64,000 nt of DNA from Phycicoccus avicenniae. GTDB taxonomy: Bacteria > Actinomycetota > Actinomycetes > Actinomycetales > Dermatophilaceae. Shown here piece after piece: positions 43,054-52,483 of the stretch (within the stretch, counting starts at the first letter, position 1; every line of letters starts with the position of its first letter). The translations under genes and the position numbers were made by a program. Under the pieces are notes generated by a model. It ran no database searches. It was not told the origin of the DNA and saw nothing but the letters and a program-made list of their open reading frames with translations. Location: the NCBI RefSeq assembly GCF_018139485.1, contig NZ_JAGSNF010000013.1, positions 1 to 64,000 of the forward strand. The letters run 5' to 3'.

Positions 43054-44313
43054 ATGCGGGACACTGGTGTCGATGTCCAGCACCCACCGGCGCGACCGGT
43101 CCCCCGCCCCGGCCTCCGGCACTACCCTCCGGTGGCGGCCGTGAGGCTCCCGGGGACGACCGTCGAGGTCCGCGGCCGCCAGGTCGCCCAGTTCGTCGCC
43201 GGGATCGCGCTCGCCGCGGCGCTCATCGGCTGGATGCTGCCGGCCTTCGCGCAGACGTCGTGGGGGGACATCTGGGCCGTGCTGCGCGAGGTGCCGCCGC
43301 ACCACGCCCTCGGGCTCCAGGTGCTCATGGTCGCCGGGCTCTACGGCTACACCTTCGTCCTCACCGGCTCGCTGCCCGGCCTGACCCACGGGCGGGCGCT
43401 CGTGCTCAACCTCTGCGGCTCCTCGGTCTCCAAGCTCCTCCCGGCGGGCGGCGCGCTCGGCCTCGCGGCGACGTACACGATCTGCCGGTCCTGGGGCTTC
43501 ACCCGCCGGGCCGTCTCGACGTCGGCGCTGGTCAGCGGGGTGTGGAACGTCCTGACCCGCATCCTCCTGCCCGTCGTCGCCATCCTCGTCCTGCTCGCCG
43601 GTGCCGAGGACCTGCCTCGCACCCTCACCGACCTGGCGACCGCCGGAGCCGCGACCGGCTCGGCCCTCGTCGCGGCCTTCGTCGGGATGATGGTGAGCGA
43701 GCGGGTCGCCCAGGCCATCGGACGCGGCCTGGACCGGGCGCTGCGCCCGCTGCTGCGGCGTCGCCCGGCGACGGCGTCGATGAGCCTCGAGGAGCTGGTC
43801 CGCGACCTGCGCGCCCGGGTCGTCGTCGTCGTCCGGGACGCCTGGTGGTCGATGAGCCTCGGGATGCTCGTCTTCTTCGGCCTCTACTACGTCCTCTTCG
43901 TCCTCGTCATGGAGCAGACGGGGGTGGACCTGCCGCTCGACGAGCTGTTCGCCGCGTACGCCATCGGGCGCCTCCTCACCGCGGTCGGCGTCACCCCGGG
44001 CGGCATCGGCGTCACGGAGACCGCCACCGTCGTCGCGCTCGTCGGGTGGGGCGCCGACCCCGCGGGGGCCTCCGCCGGGGTCATCCTCTTCTCGCTCGTC
44101 ACCTACCTCATGGAGATCCCGCTCGGCGCCGTCGGGTGGCTCCTGTGGTCGCTGAGCACGAAGACACCGCCGCCCGAGGCGGGGTCGGACGAGGTCGTCG
44201 TCAGCCGACGAGCCGGCGGACCTGACGGCCGCGGGCCTCGTCGGCGAGCGGGTCGTCCAGGTCGGCCGGCTCGAACGGACGCCCCGTCGCCCGCTCCGCC
44301 GCCACGGCGATGA
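43054..44313 (+). CDS. Lysylphosphatidylglycerol synthase TM-region (flippase-like) membrane protein
   Basis: A protein of about 390-419 residues with eight or more helices of the LPG_synthase_TM family (SSVSKLLPAGGALGLAATY; YAIGRLLTAVGVTPGGIGVTETA are the diagnostic motifs). Such proteins without a soluble domain accompany glycosyltransferases and may flip lipid-linked sugars. The start is uncertain (ATG 43054, or GTG 43132/43141). The final 40 residues are Arg/Pro/Gly-rich, read over the end of gatD on the other strand, and are probably dispensable. Confidence 0.75.
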   Translation: MRDTGVDVQHPPARPVPRPGLRHYPPVAAVRLPGTTVEVRGRQVAQFVAGIALAAALIGWMLPAFAQTSWGDIWAVLREVPPHHALGLQVLMVAGLYGYTFVLTGSLPGLTHGRALVLNLCGSSVSKLLPAGGALGLAATYTICRSWGFTRRAVSTSALVSGVWNVLTRILLPVVAILVLLAGAEDLPRTLTDLATAGAATGSALVAAFVGMMVSERVAQAIGRGLDRALRPLLRRRPATASMSLEELVRDLRARVVVVVRDAWWSMSLGMLVFFGLYYVLFVLVMEQTGVDLPLDELFAAYAIGRLLTAVGVTPGGIGVTETATVVALVGWGADPAGASAGVILFSLVTYLMEIPLGAVGWLLWSLSTKTPPPEAGSDEVVVSRRAGGPDGRGPRRRAGRPGRPARTDAPSPAPPPRR

Positions 44314-44950
44314 GGGCGTCGGACACCATCGGGTTCGCCGGCAGCAGGGGGCCGTGCAGGTAGGACCCGATGACGTGGTGGCTGCGTGCCCCCTCGGTGC
44401 GGTCCTCGCCGTTGTTGCCCTGCCCGGACAGGACCCGCCCGAACGGCTCCTGGCCGTCGCCGAGGACCGTCGAGCCGGAGTGGTTCTCGTACCCGACGAC
44501 CCGGCCGAACTCGGTGTCGAGGCAGACCGGGCCGATCATCCGCTTGTCGTTGCCCCGCGTCGTGACGTCGAGGATCCCCAGGCCCGGCAGCACCTGCCCC
44601 CCGACGGTGTGGAAGCTGCGACCGAAGAGCTGGTACATCCCGCAGATCATGAGCATCGGCACGCCGTCGCGGGCCATCGAGCGCAGCGCCGGGCCGATGA
44701 CGTCGAGGTCGGCCTCGACCCGGGCCTGCCCGGAGTCCTGGCCGCCGCCGCCGAGGAGGAGATGGGCGTCGTCGCGGAAGTCGGCGCCCGGGTGGTGGTC
44801 GTGCACCTCGGCGGTGTACCCGTGCCGACGGACGCGGCTCGCCAGCGCCCGGGTGTTGCCGAGGTCGCCGTAGATGCTCATCTCGCGCGGGTAGAGGTGG
44901 ACGAGGGTGATCGTGCCCTTGCTCGGGCCGTCCGGGACGAGGGTGCTCAT
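44201..44950 (-). CDS. gatD: Lipid II isoglutaminyl synthase, glutaminase subunit GatD
   Basis: A 249-residue class I glutamine amidotransferase. Nucleophile elbow MLMICGMYQLFGR holds the catalytic Cys; the His lies in GSYLHGPLLPANP, and LGGGGQDSGQARV is the oxyanion region characteristic of GatD. It supplies ammonia to MurT for amidating the D-Glu of lipid II stem peptides. Its ATG overlaps the murT stop by four bases. Its own 3' end overlaps the convergent flippase-like gene by 113 bases. Confidence 0.94.
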   Translation of the reverse strand: MSTLVPDGPSKGTITLVHLYPREMSIYGDLGNTRALASRVRRHGYTAEVHDHHPGADFRDDAHLLLGGGGQDSGQARVEADLDVIGPALRSMARDGVPMLMICGMYQLFGRSFHTVGGQVLPGLGILDVTTRGNDKRMIGPVCLDTEFGRVVGYENHSGSTVLGDGQEPFGRVLSGQGNNGEDRTEGARSHHVIGSYLHGPLLPANPMVSDALIAVAAERATGRPFEPADLDDPLADEARGRQVRRLVG

Positions 44951-46242
44951 GCCGGGGCGTCCTCTCCGAAGTGCGCGAGGCCGTGCCGCGCCGCGAGCGT
45001 GCGCCGCAGCGCCATCATCGCGGTGTACGTGCAGAAGATCCGCTTCGGCTCGTCCGGGTGGGCGGCGACGAAGGCGTCGAGCGCGGCGTCGAGGTCGGGC
45101 TCGACGGCGTCGGTCGTCACGTCGTCGTAGTGCAGCCGCAGCGCCATGTCGTAGGCGCGCACACCGCTCGTGACGGCCACGCCCCGCTCGCGCAGCGAGG
45201 AGAAGTCGACGTCGTAGAGCCAGGAGACGTCCCGGCCGTCGGCGTCGTTGTCGTTGATCGCGACCATGGTGGCGGCCGGGGTCGAGCCGTACGTGCCGAG
45301 GGCGACCCCGAAGCCGGCGGGGTTCTTCACGAGGACGAGCTCGAGCGGGCGGCCGCCCACGTCGATGACCTCGCCGCGGCCGAACGGCGGGCGGACCTTC
45401 GCGAGGGCCTCGGCTGTGGTCGCGGCGTCGAAGGCGTCCCCGAGCAGCATCCGCGCCGTCGTCGTCGCGGCCGTCGCGTTGATCATCGCCGCGAGGCCGC
45501 GCTGCTGGAGGGTGACCGGGCCGACCTCGAGGTCGGGGAAGACGACGTGGAAGGAGCGCTCGTCGACCGGGCGCAGGCGCGCGTCGCCGGGGCCGGGCTC
45601 GCGGGCGGCGAGGACGTCGTCGAAGCGGGCGTCGTGCTCCGTGATCTCCGGCAGGCGGTCCGCGATGGACGGGTGCAGCCCGAACCAGCGGACGTCGGTG
45701 GCGAGCTCTCCGGCGGCGCGGGAGACGTACGGGTCGTCGACGTTGGCGACGACCCCCTCGGTGGACGCCGCCCCGAGCCGGGCGAGCAGGTCCGCGGTGT
45801 GGTCGATCTCGGCGAACCGGTCCAGCTGGTCGCGGGCGACGTTGAGCAGGAGCGAGTGGGTGGGCGGGACCTCCGCGATGAACCGCATCGCGTGGGCCTC
45901 GTCGAGCTCGACGACGGCGAGGTCCGCCTCCAGCCGTCCGCGCAGCGGCAGGTCCGGGAGCATCTCGGACAGCACGCCCCGGGTGAAGTTCGACCCCGTC
46001 GGGTTGGAGAAGACCCGGCGGCCGTGGGCCCGGAGGACGGCGACGAGCATCTTCGTCGTCGTCGTCTTGCCGTTGGTGCCGCTCACGACGACGACGCCGG
46101 GCACGTCGGCGAGGGCGCCGGAGAGGATGCGCGGCTGGAGGCGCTCCGCGACGAGCCCGGGGAAGGCCGAGCCCCCGCCGCGGCGGCGCGCGAGGGCCCT
46201 GGCGGTCTTGCCCGCCACGACGGCGGCGGCCGTTCTCAGCAC
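44947..46242 (-). CDS. murT: Lipid II isoglutaminyl synthase, ligase subunit MurT
   Basis: A 431-residue Mur-ligase-like enzyme. ATP loop VVVSGTNGKTTTTKMLV, NLARDQLDRF-like LNVARDQLDRFAEID, and the C-terminal DUF1727 part (LVKNPAGFGVALG; NDNDADGRDVSWLYDVDF) are clear. It activates the D-Glu carboxylate; GatD provides ammonia. The four-cysteine zinc ribbon of staphylococcal MurT is absent: the only cysteine is in RIFCTYTA. The GTG is preceded by TAGGGT six bases upstream, indicating a leaderless operon murT-gatD. Confidence 0.94.
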   Translation of the reverse strand: MLRTAAAVVAGKTARALARRRGGGSAFPGLVAERLQPRILSGALADVPGVVVVSGTNGKTTTTKMLVAVLRAHGRRVFSNPTGSNFTRGVLSEMLPDLPLRGRLEADLAVVELDEAHAMRFIAEVPPTHSLLLNVARDQLDRFAEIDHTADLLARLGAASTEGVVANVDDPYVSRAAGELATDVRWFGLHPSIADRLPEITEHDARFDDVLAAREPGPGDARLRPVDERSFHVVFPDLEVGPVTLQQRGLAAMINATAATTTARMLLGDAFDAATTAEALAKVRPPFGRGEVIDVGGRPLELVLVKNPAGFGVALGTYGSTPAATMVAINDNDADGRDVSWLYDVDFSSLRERGVAVTSGVRAYDMALRLHYDDVTTDAVEPDLDAALDAFVAAHPDEPKRIFCTYTAMMALRRTLAARHGLAHFGEDAPA

Positions 46243-46248
46243 GGGCCA

Positions 46249-46254
46249 ACCCTA
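46249..46254 (-). promoter_or_regulatory. Leaderless -10 element of murT-gatD
   Basis: TAGGGT (minus strand) ends six bases before the GTG at 46242. Confidence 0.5.
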
Positions 46255-46305
46255 GCCAGGGTCACCGGGGCGCCGGACGGGGGTCGGCAGGTCGGCACGG
46301 CCCGC

Positions 46306-47232
46306 TCAGTCCGGGCGGTGGGCGTCGAGCCAGCGGAGCAGGTCGGCGGTGACCTCGTCGCGGTTGGTCTCGTTGAAGATCTCGTGCCGCGCGCCCGGGT
46401 AGAGGTGGCACGTCACGTCGACGACCCCGGACTCGCGGTACTGCTGCGCGACGGCCTTCGGTCCCTTCCCCGCGTCGCCGACGGGGTCCTGGTCGCCGGA
46501 CATCAGCAGGATGGGCAGGTCCCGGCGCACCGCGGCCACCCGCCTCGGGTCGTTGATCGGGCCCAGCCCGCCGAGCAGGTCGGCGTAGAAGCCGGAGGTG
46601 AAGACCTCGCCGCAGCGGGGGTCGGCGACGTAGGCGTCGACCTCGGCGGCGTCCCGGGAGAGCCAGTCGAACTCCGTGCGGGTGGGCGTGAAGGCGGCGT
46701 TGTACTGGCCGAAGGTCAGCTGGTTCATCAGTCCGCTGCGGTGTCGCCGGCCGCGGACCCGCGCCTCGGCCGCGGCCACCCCCGCACCGACCCGGCCGAG
46801 GAGACCGGGGTCGCCGCCGGTGCCCGACAGGACGAGCCCGGCGAGCGCCCTCGAGTCCTCGATGACGTAGGCCCGGGCGAGGAAGGAGCCCATCGAGTGC
46901 CCGAGGAGGAAGACCGGGAGGTCGGGGTGCTCGGAGCGGGCCTGGTCGGTGACGGTGCGCAGGTCCCCGACGACGGTGTCCCAGCCGTCGCGGTCGGCGA
47001 AGTACCCGTGGTCGCCGTCCCCGGCGGTCCGGCCGTGCCCCCGGTGGTCGTGGGCGTAGACGACGTACCCGTCCCCCGTGAGGGCCTCGGCGAGCCGGGC
47101 GTAGCGGGCCGAGTGCTCGGCCATCCCGTGCGAGACCTGCACGACCGCGGTGGGGTCGCCGTCGGGCAGCCAGCGGTGGGTGAACAGGGGGGTGCCGTCG
47201 GTCGCGGTCACCGTGGCGGTCGTGCTCTGCAT
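46306..47232 (-). CDS. Monoacylglycerol lipase-type alpha/beta hydrolase
   Basis: A 308-residue serine hydrolase of the YtpA/MGL group. Early HGMAEHSARYARLAE, the HDHRGHGRT motif, nucleophile LLGHSMGSFLA, acid in SGDQDPVGD and base in YPGARHEIFNE are all in place. No signal peptide, so cytoplasmic. It probably splits monoacylglycerols or related esters. It is a single gene between murT and guaA. Confidence 0.9.
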   Translation of the reverse strand: MQSTTATVTATDGTPLFTHRWLPDGDPTAVVQVSHGMAEHSARYARLAEALTGDGYVVYAHDHRGHGRTAGDGDHGYFADRDGWDTVVGDLRTVTDQARSEHPDLPVFLLGHSMGSFLARAYVIEDSRALAGLVLSGTGGDPGLLGRVGAGVAAAEARVRGRRHRSGLMNQLTFGQYNAAFTPTRTEFDWLSRDAAEVDAYVADPRCGEVFTSGFYADLLGGLGPINDPRRVAAVRRDLPILLMSGDQDPVGDAGKGPKAVAQQYRESGVVDVTCHLYPGARHEIFNETNRDEVTADLLRWLDAHRPD

Positions 47233-47323
47233 GGGGTGCGGTCCTCGCGTGCGCGGTGGGTGGGCCGGTCCAGCCTGCCACGCCCGGCGCCGGGGTCACC
47301 CGGGAACGGCGTGGCGCGGAGGC

Positions 47324-48973
<1,650 letters not shown>

Positions 48974-48977
<4 letters not shown>

Positions 48978-49372
48978 ACCGAAAGGCTACTGGCGACGGT
49001 CTCCAGCTCGACCTCGACCTCCCGGGCGACCCTGCGCTCGACCCAGAAGGAGAGGAAGGGCACGCAGCCGGCGAGCATGACGAGGACCATCCGGGTGAGC
49101 GACCAGCCGACCTTGAAGCCGAGGACGGCGACGGCGACGAGGTAGACCATGTAGATGAAGCCGTGCGGCTGCGGCCACCAGTAGAGGGGGTTGTCCGAGC
49201 CCTCCAGGCCCATCCCGTACGACAGGAAGAGCTCGACGACGAGGACGAGCAGCCCGACGCCGACGACGAAGGCCATGACCTTGAAGAAGGCGAGGCGGGG
49301 TCGGACGGCGTCGACGTCCTCGGGTCGGATGACGGTGCCGGGCCGGCGGTCAGCGGTGCTCACGAGCGCCAT
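48974..49372 (-). CDS. DUF3817 membrane protein
   Basis: A 132-residue membrane protein with three helices and the DUF3817 core ([28 protein letters not shown] ... [16 protein letters not shown]). The function is unknown; the family is common in actinobacteria next to respiratory or GMP genes. It overlaps the SURF1 gene end by 23 bases and the guaA start by three or four, so SURF1-DUF3817-guaA looks like one transcriptional chain. Confidence 0.85.
48984..48989 (-). promoter_or_regulatory. Leaderless -10 element of guaA
   Basis: TAGCCT (minus strand) ends six bases before the GTG at 48977, inside the last codons of the DUF3817 gene. Confidence 0.45.
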
Positions 49373-50138
49373 TCTCCCCCGAGGCGACCGGCGGCGGGGC
49401 GGCGGTCCCGTGGTGGGTGGATGGCTCCTCCTCGGCCCGGCGGTGGCCCTCCCGGACCATCCGCCACCACATCCACAGCGCGAAGAGGGCGAAGACCCAC
49501 CACTGGACGGCGTACGCGGCGTTGCGCCACGTCACCCCGCTGGGGCCGAGCGGGGTCGGGACCTTCGCGAGCTGCTCCCCCGTCGCCGGGTCCTCGCGGT
49601 CGAGGAAGAGGAAGCCGTTGTAGAGCTGCACCGACCACTCGTTGACGAGCACCGCGGTGTCGACCGACCCGATCTCCCCCGGTCCTGTCTCGACGGGCGC
49701 CGCGCCCTCCGGCGGGGCCAGGCCGCCCTCGATCGTGCGCCGCCCGTCCGGCGGCGGTCCGGCCACCTCGCCCTCGGCGACGAACCCGCGCAGCACCGGG
49801 AGGGTGGCGCCGGTGTCCTCGACGACGAAGGGGGTGAGGACCCAGGAGCCCGCGACGCCGTCGAGCCGTCGCTCGGGGACGAGGAGCTGGCCGTCGGTGT
49901 AGGCGCCGGTCGCGAGGACGGGACGCGAGGAGAGCTCACCCGGGAAGGCGGCGTTGGGTGTCAGGACGTCGGTGAGGGCGACCGGCCGGGCGGCGCGGGC
50001 CTCCTCGACGGCCTCCTGCTGTGCCCGGCCCTCGGCGACCCCCAGCTGCCACCGGCCGAGCCAGGTGAAGGCGAGCACGACGACGAGCGCGACCCCGAGC
50101 AGCCCGAGGTACCTCGGGGTCAGGGCGGTCCGCAGCAC
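49350..50138 (-). CDS. SURF1 family cytochrome oxidase assembly protein
   Basis: A 262-residue protein with an N-terminal helix ending FTWLGRWQLGVAEGR, a central extracytoplasmic domain (SSRPVLATGAYTDGQLLVPERRLDGVAG; VNEWSVQLYNGFLFLDRED) and a C-terminal helix (AVQWWVFALFALWMWWRM), the SURF1 layout. It aids haem insertion into aa3-type cytochrome oxidase. The last 35 residues are His/Pro/Glu-rich. TAGCCT lies six bases before its GTG start. Confidence 0.88.
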   Translation of the reverse strand: MLRTALTPRYLGLLGVALVVVLAFTWLGRWQLGVAEGRAQQEAVEEARAARPVALTDVLTPNAAFPGELSSRPVLATGAYTDGQLLVPERRLDGVAGSWVLTPFVVEDTGATLPVLRGFVAEGEVAGPPPDGRRTIEGGLAPPEGAAPVETGPGEIGSVDTAVLVNEWSVQLYNGFLFLDREDPATGEQLAKVPTPLGPSGVTWRNAAYAVQWWVFALFALWMWWRMVREGHRRAEEEPSTHHGTAAPPPVASGENGAREHR

Positions 50139-50144
50139 CCGTCG

Positions 50145-50150
50145 AGGCTA
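50145..50150 (-). promoter_or_regulatory. Leaderless -10 element of the SURF1 gene
   Basis: TAGCCT (minus strand) ends six bases before the GTG at 50138. Confidence 0.5.
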
Positions 50151-50188
50151 CGTGACCGGGCTGGGCGTCCGGCCGCCACACTGGGCGG

Positions 50189-50716
50189 GTGAGCGCTCCC
50201 CCCGTCGTCGTCGCGATCCACGTCGCGCCGGGCCGGCGACTGCCGATGCGGCCGGTCGACGAGGTCGTCGCGGAGACCTGGAGCGGGCTCGTCGGCGACC
50301 GGTACCACGGCTCCCGGCACCGGCACGTCACCGTGCAGTCGGCGACCGACCTCGCGGCGGCGGCCGAGCGCCTCGGCGCGGAGGTGCCGGCCTCGGGGAC
50401 GCGGCGCAACGTCACGGTGAGCCACGGGCCGGTCGTGCGGACCCCGGGCGCGCAGGCGCGCCTGGGTCCGGTGCTGCTCGAGGTGGTCCGGGTCGCGGCG
50501 CCGTGCCGGGTGCTGGACGACGAGGTCGGCGACGGGGCGGCGCGGGCACTGCACGACCTCGCCGGCACGGTGCTCCGGGTGCTCGAGGGCGGCACCGTCC
50601 GGGTCGGCGACCCGTGGGAGGAGCTGCCGTTCGAGCCCGACGAGGCCGCCGAGCGGGCCACCCGCTCCCGGCTCGCGGCGAGCGCGCGACCCGGCGGGCC
50701 ACGGCGCCTGCCCTGA
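50189..50716 (+). CDS. MOSC-domain protein
   Basis: A 175-residue protein. GLVGDRYHGSRHRHVTVQS is the MOSC start block, and RRNVTVSHG and LLEVVRVAAPCRVLDD with the conserved Cys follow. MOSC proteins bind a molybdenum cofactor or carry sulfur on that Cys. The substrate is unknown and no molybdenum-cofactor gene lies nearby. The GTG is six bases after a CACACT hexamer. It is divergent from SURF1 with a 50-base gap. Confidence 0.82.
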   Translation: MSAPPVVVAIHVAPGRRLPMRPVDEVVAETWSGLVGDRYHGSRHRHVTVQSATDLAAAAERLGAEVPASGTRRNVTVSHGPVVRTPGAQARLGPVLLEVVRVAAPCRVLDDEVGDGAARALHDLAGTVLRVLEGGTVRVGDPWEELPFEPDEAAERATRSRLAASARPGGPRRLP

Positions 50717-50755
50717 CCGGCGGAAACCCGTTCGCGCGGCGTCGGTGGTGGGACG

Positions 50756-50761
50756 TAGCGT
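50756..50761 (+). promoter_or_regulatory. -10 element of the ABC exporter operon
   Basis: TAGCGT ends nine bases before the ATG at 50771, giving no or a very short leader. Confidence 0.4.
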
Positions 50762-50770
50762 TGCTCCGTC

Positions 50771-52483
50771 ATGCGCAGCCGACCCCCGTGGAGCTACGGC
50801 GTGCGACCCGACGAGGACCCGCCGGCCCACACCGACCGACTGCTCGTCTGGCTCGCCCGCCGCCAGTGGCGTTCCCTCCTCGCGGGGGCCTGCTTCGGCA
50901 TCCCGTGGATGCTCGCCGTCGCGCTCGTTCCCGCCGCCGTCGGCCGGGCCGTCGACGACGGCCTCGTCGCCCGGGACGGGCGCGCGCTCGTCCTCTGGTC
51001 GCTCGCGGTCCTGGGCCTCGGCCTCGTCTCCGCGGCCGCGGGCAACGGCCGGCACTGGTTCGCCGTGAAGAACTGGCTCGTCGCCGCCTTCCGCGCCGGG
51101 GTCGTCGCCGACCGCGCCGTGCGTCGCGCCGGACCCGCCCTGACCCGCTCCGTCCCGGCGGGCGAGGTCCTCACGAGCTTCACGAGCGACTTCGGCCGGA
51201 TGGGCCACTCGTTCGACGTCTTCGCCCGGTTCATGGGCGCCGTCGTCTCCTTCGTCGTCGTCGCCGTCATCCTCCTGCGCGGCTCGCTCCTGCTCGGGCT
51301 CGTCATGCTCGTCGGCGGGCCGCTGCTCGTCGCCTCGCTCGCCTTCGTCATGAAGCCGCTCCAGCGCCGCCAGAGCGCCCAGCGCGAGGAGGCCGGCCGG
51401 CTCACGGCGCTCGGCGCCGACACCGTCGCCGGCCTACGGGTGCTGCGCGGCGTCGGCGGCGAGGACGCCTTCCTCGCCCGCTACCGCGACCAGTCCCAGG
51501 CGGTCCGCCGGGCCGGCGTCCGCGTGGCGCCGACCCAGGCCACGCTCGACTCCGCCCAGGTTCTGCTGCCCGGCCTCTTCGTCCTCGTCGTCACCGGCGT
51601 CGGCGCCCAGCTCGCGGTGAGCGGTCAGATCACGCCCGGCGAGCTCGTCGCGTACTACGGGTACACCGCGTTCCTCACGATCCCGCTGCAGACCGCCGTC
51701 GAGATGGCCGACAAGCTCATCACGACGCGCGTCGCCTCCCGCCGGATCGCCCGGATCCTCGCCGTCCGGCCCGACCACGACCGCACCCACGGCACCGCGA
51801 GCGCCCCCACGGGTGAGGCCCCGCTGCACGACCCGGCCTCCGACGTGTGCGTCGAGCCGGCGCTGATGACCGCGCTCGTCAGCGCGCGCCCCGAGGACAC
51901 CGCGCTCGTCGCGGCCCGGCTCGGGAGGATGGTGCCCGGACGGCACGGCGTGACGTGGGGCGGTGTCGCGATCGACGACGTGCCGCTCGACGAGGTCCGC
52001 GCCCGGGTCCTGGTCTCCGAGGCCGACCCACGACTGTTCAGCGGCCCGCTGCGCGAGGAGCTCGCCGGGGCCGACGACGGGGCGCGCCGCCGGGCCGTCG
52101 CGGTCACCGACGCCCAGGACGCCCTCGCGGCGGTCGAGGGCGGACTCGACGGAGAGGTCGAGGAGCGCGGCCGGTCGCTGTCCGGCGGCCAGCGGCAGCG
52201 GCTCGCCCTGGCCCGCGCCCTCCTGCGCGACCCCGAGGTCCTCGTCCTCGTCGAGCCGACGAGCGCCGTCGACGCCCACACCGAGGCCCGCATCGCCGAG
52301 CGCCTCGCGCAGCACCGCCGCGGTCGCACGACCGTCGTCGTCACCGCGAGCCCCCTCGTCCTCGACCGGGCCGACGTCGTCCACCTCGTCGACGGCGGCC
52401 GGGTCGTCGCCACCGGCACCCACCGCGAGCTCTCCCGCACCTGTCCCCGCTACCGCTCCGTCGTCGTCCGAGGGGAGGACTGA
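50771..52483 (+). CDS. ABC exporter half-transporter with degenerate nucleotide-binding domain
   Basis: A 570-residue type IV exporter half. Six helices span about 35-310. In the nucleotide-binding domain the Walker A site is lost: the position reads SARPEDTA (371-378), without Gly-Lys-Ser/Thr. Walker B reads LVLVEP, with Val494 for the metal-binding Asp (Glu495 kept); the H-loop His is Ala526; the Q-loop Gln is Glu. The signature LSGGQ (470-474) is perfect. The protein cannot hydrolyse ATP by its own Walker site but offers its signature to the partner encoded next, whose start overlaps its stop by one base. Confidence 0.9.
   Translation: MRSRPPWSYGVRPDEDPPAHTDRLLVWLARRQWRSLLAGACFGIPWMLAVALVPAAVGRAVDDGLVARDGRALVLWSLAVLGLGLVSAAAGNGRHWFAVKNWLVAAFRAGVVADRAVRRAGPALTRSVPAGEVLTSFTSDFGRMGHSFDVFARFMGAVVSFVVVAVILLRGSLLLGLVMLVGGPLLVASLAFVMKPLQRRQSAQREEAGRLTALGADTVAGLRVLRGVGGEDAFLARYRDQSQAVRRAGVRVAPTQATLDSAQVLLPGLFVLVVTGVGAQLAVSGQITPGELVAYYGYTAFLTIPLQTAVEMADKLITTRVASRRIARILAVRPDHDRTHGTASAPTGEAPLHDPASDVCVEPALMTALVSARPEDTALVAARLGRMVPGRHGVTWGGVAIDDVPLDEVRARVLVSEADPRLFSGPLREELAGADDGARRRAVAVTDAQDALAAVEGGLDGEVEERGRSLSGGQRQRLALARALLRDPEVLVLVEPTSAVDAHTEARIAERLAQHRRGRTTVVVTASPLVLDRADVVHLVDGGRVVATGTHRELSRTCPRYRSVVVRGED

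Noticed and set aside
50189-50716. A molybdenum-cofactor riboswitch or operon near the MOSC gene
   Set aside because: No Moco-motif sequence or moa/moe genes are seen; the 50-base gap is too short for the switch.
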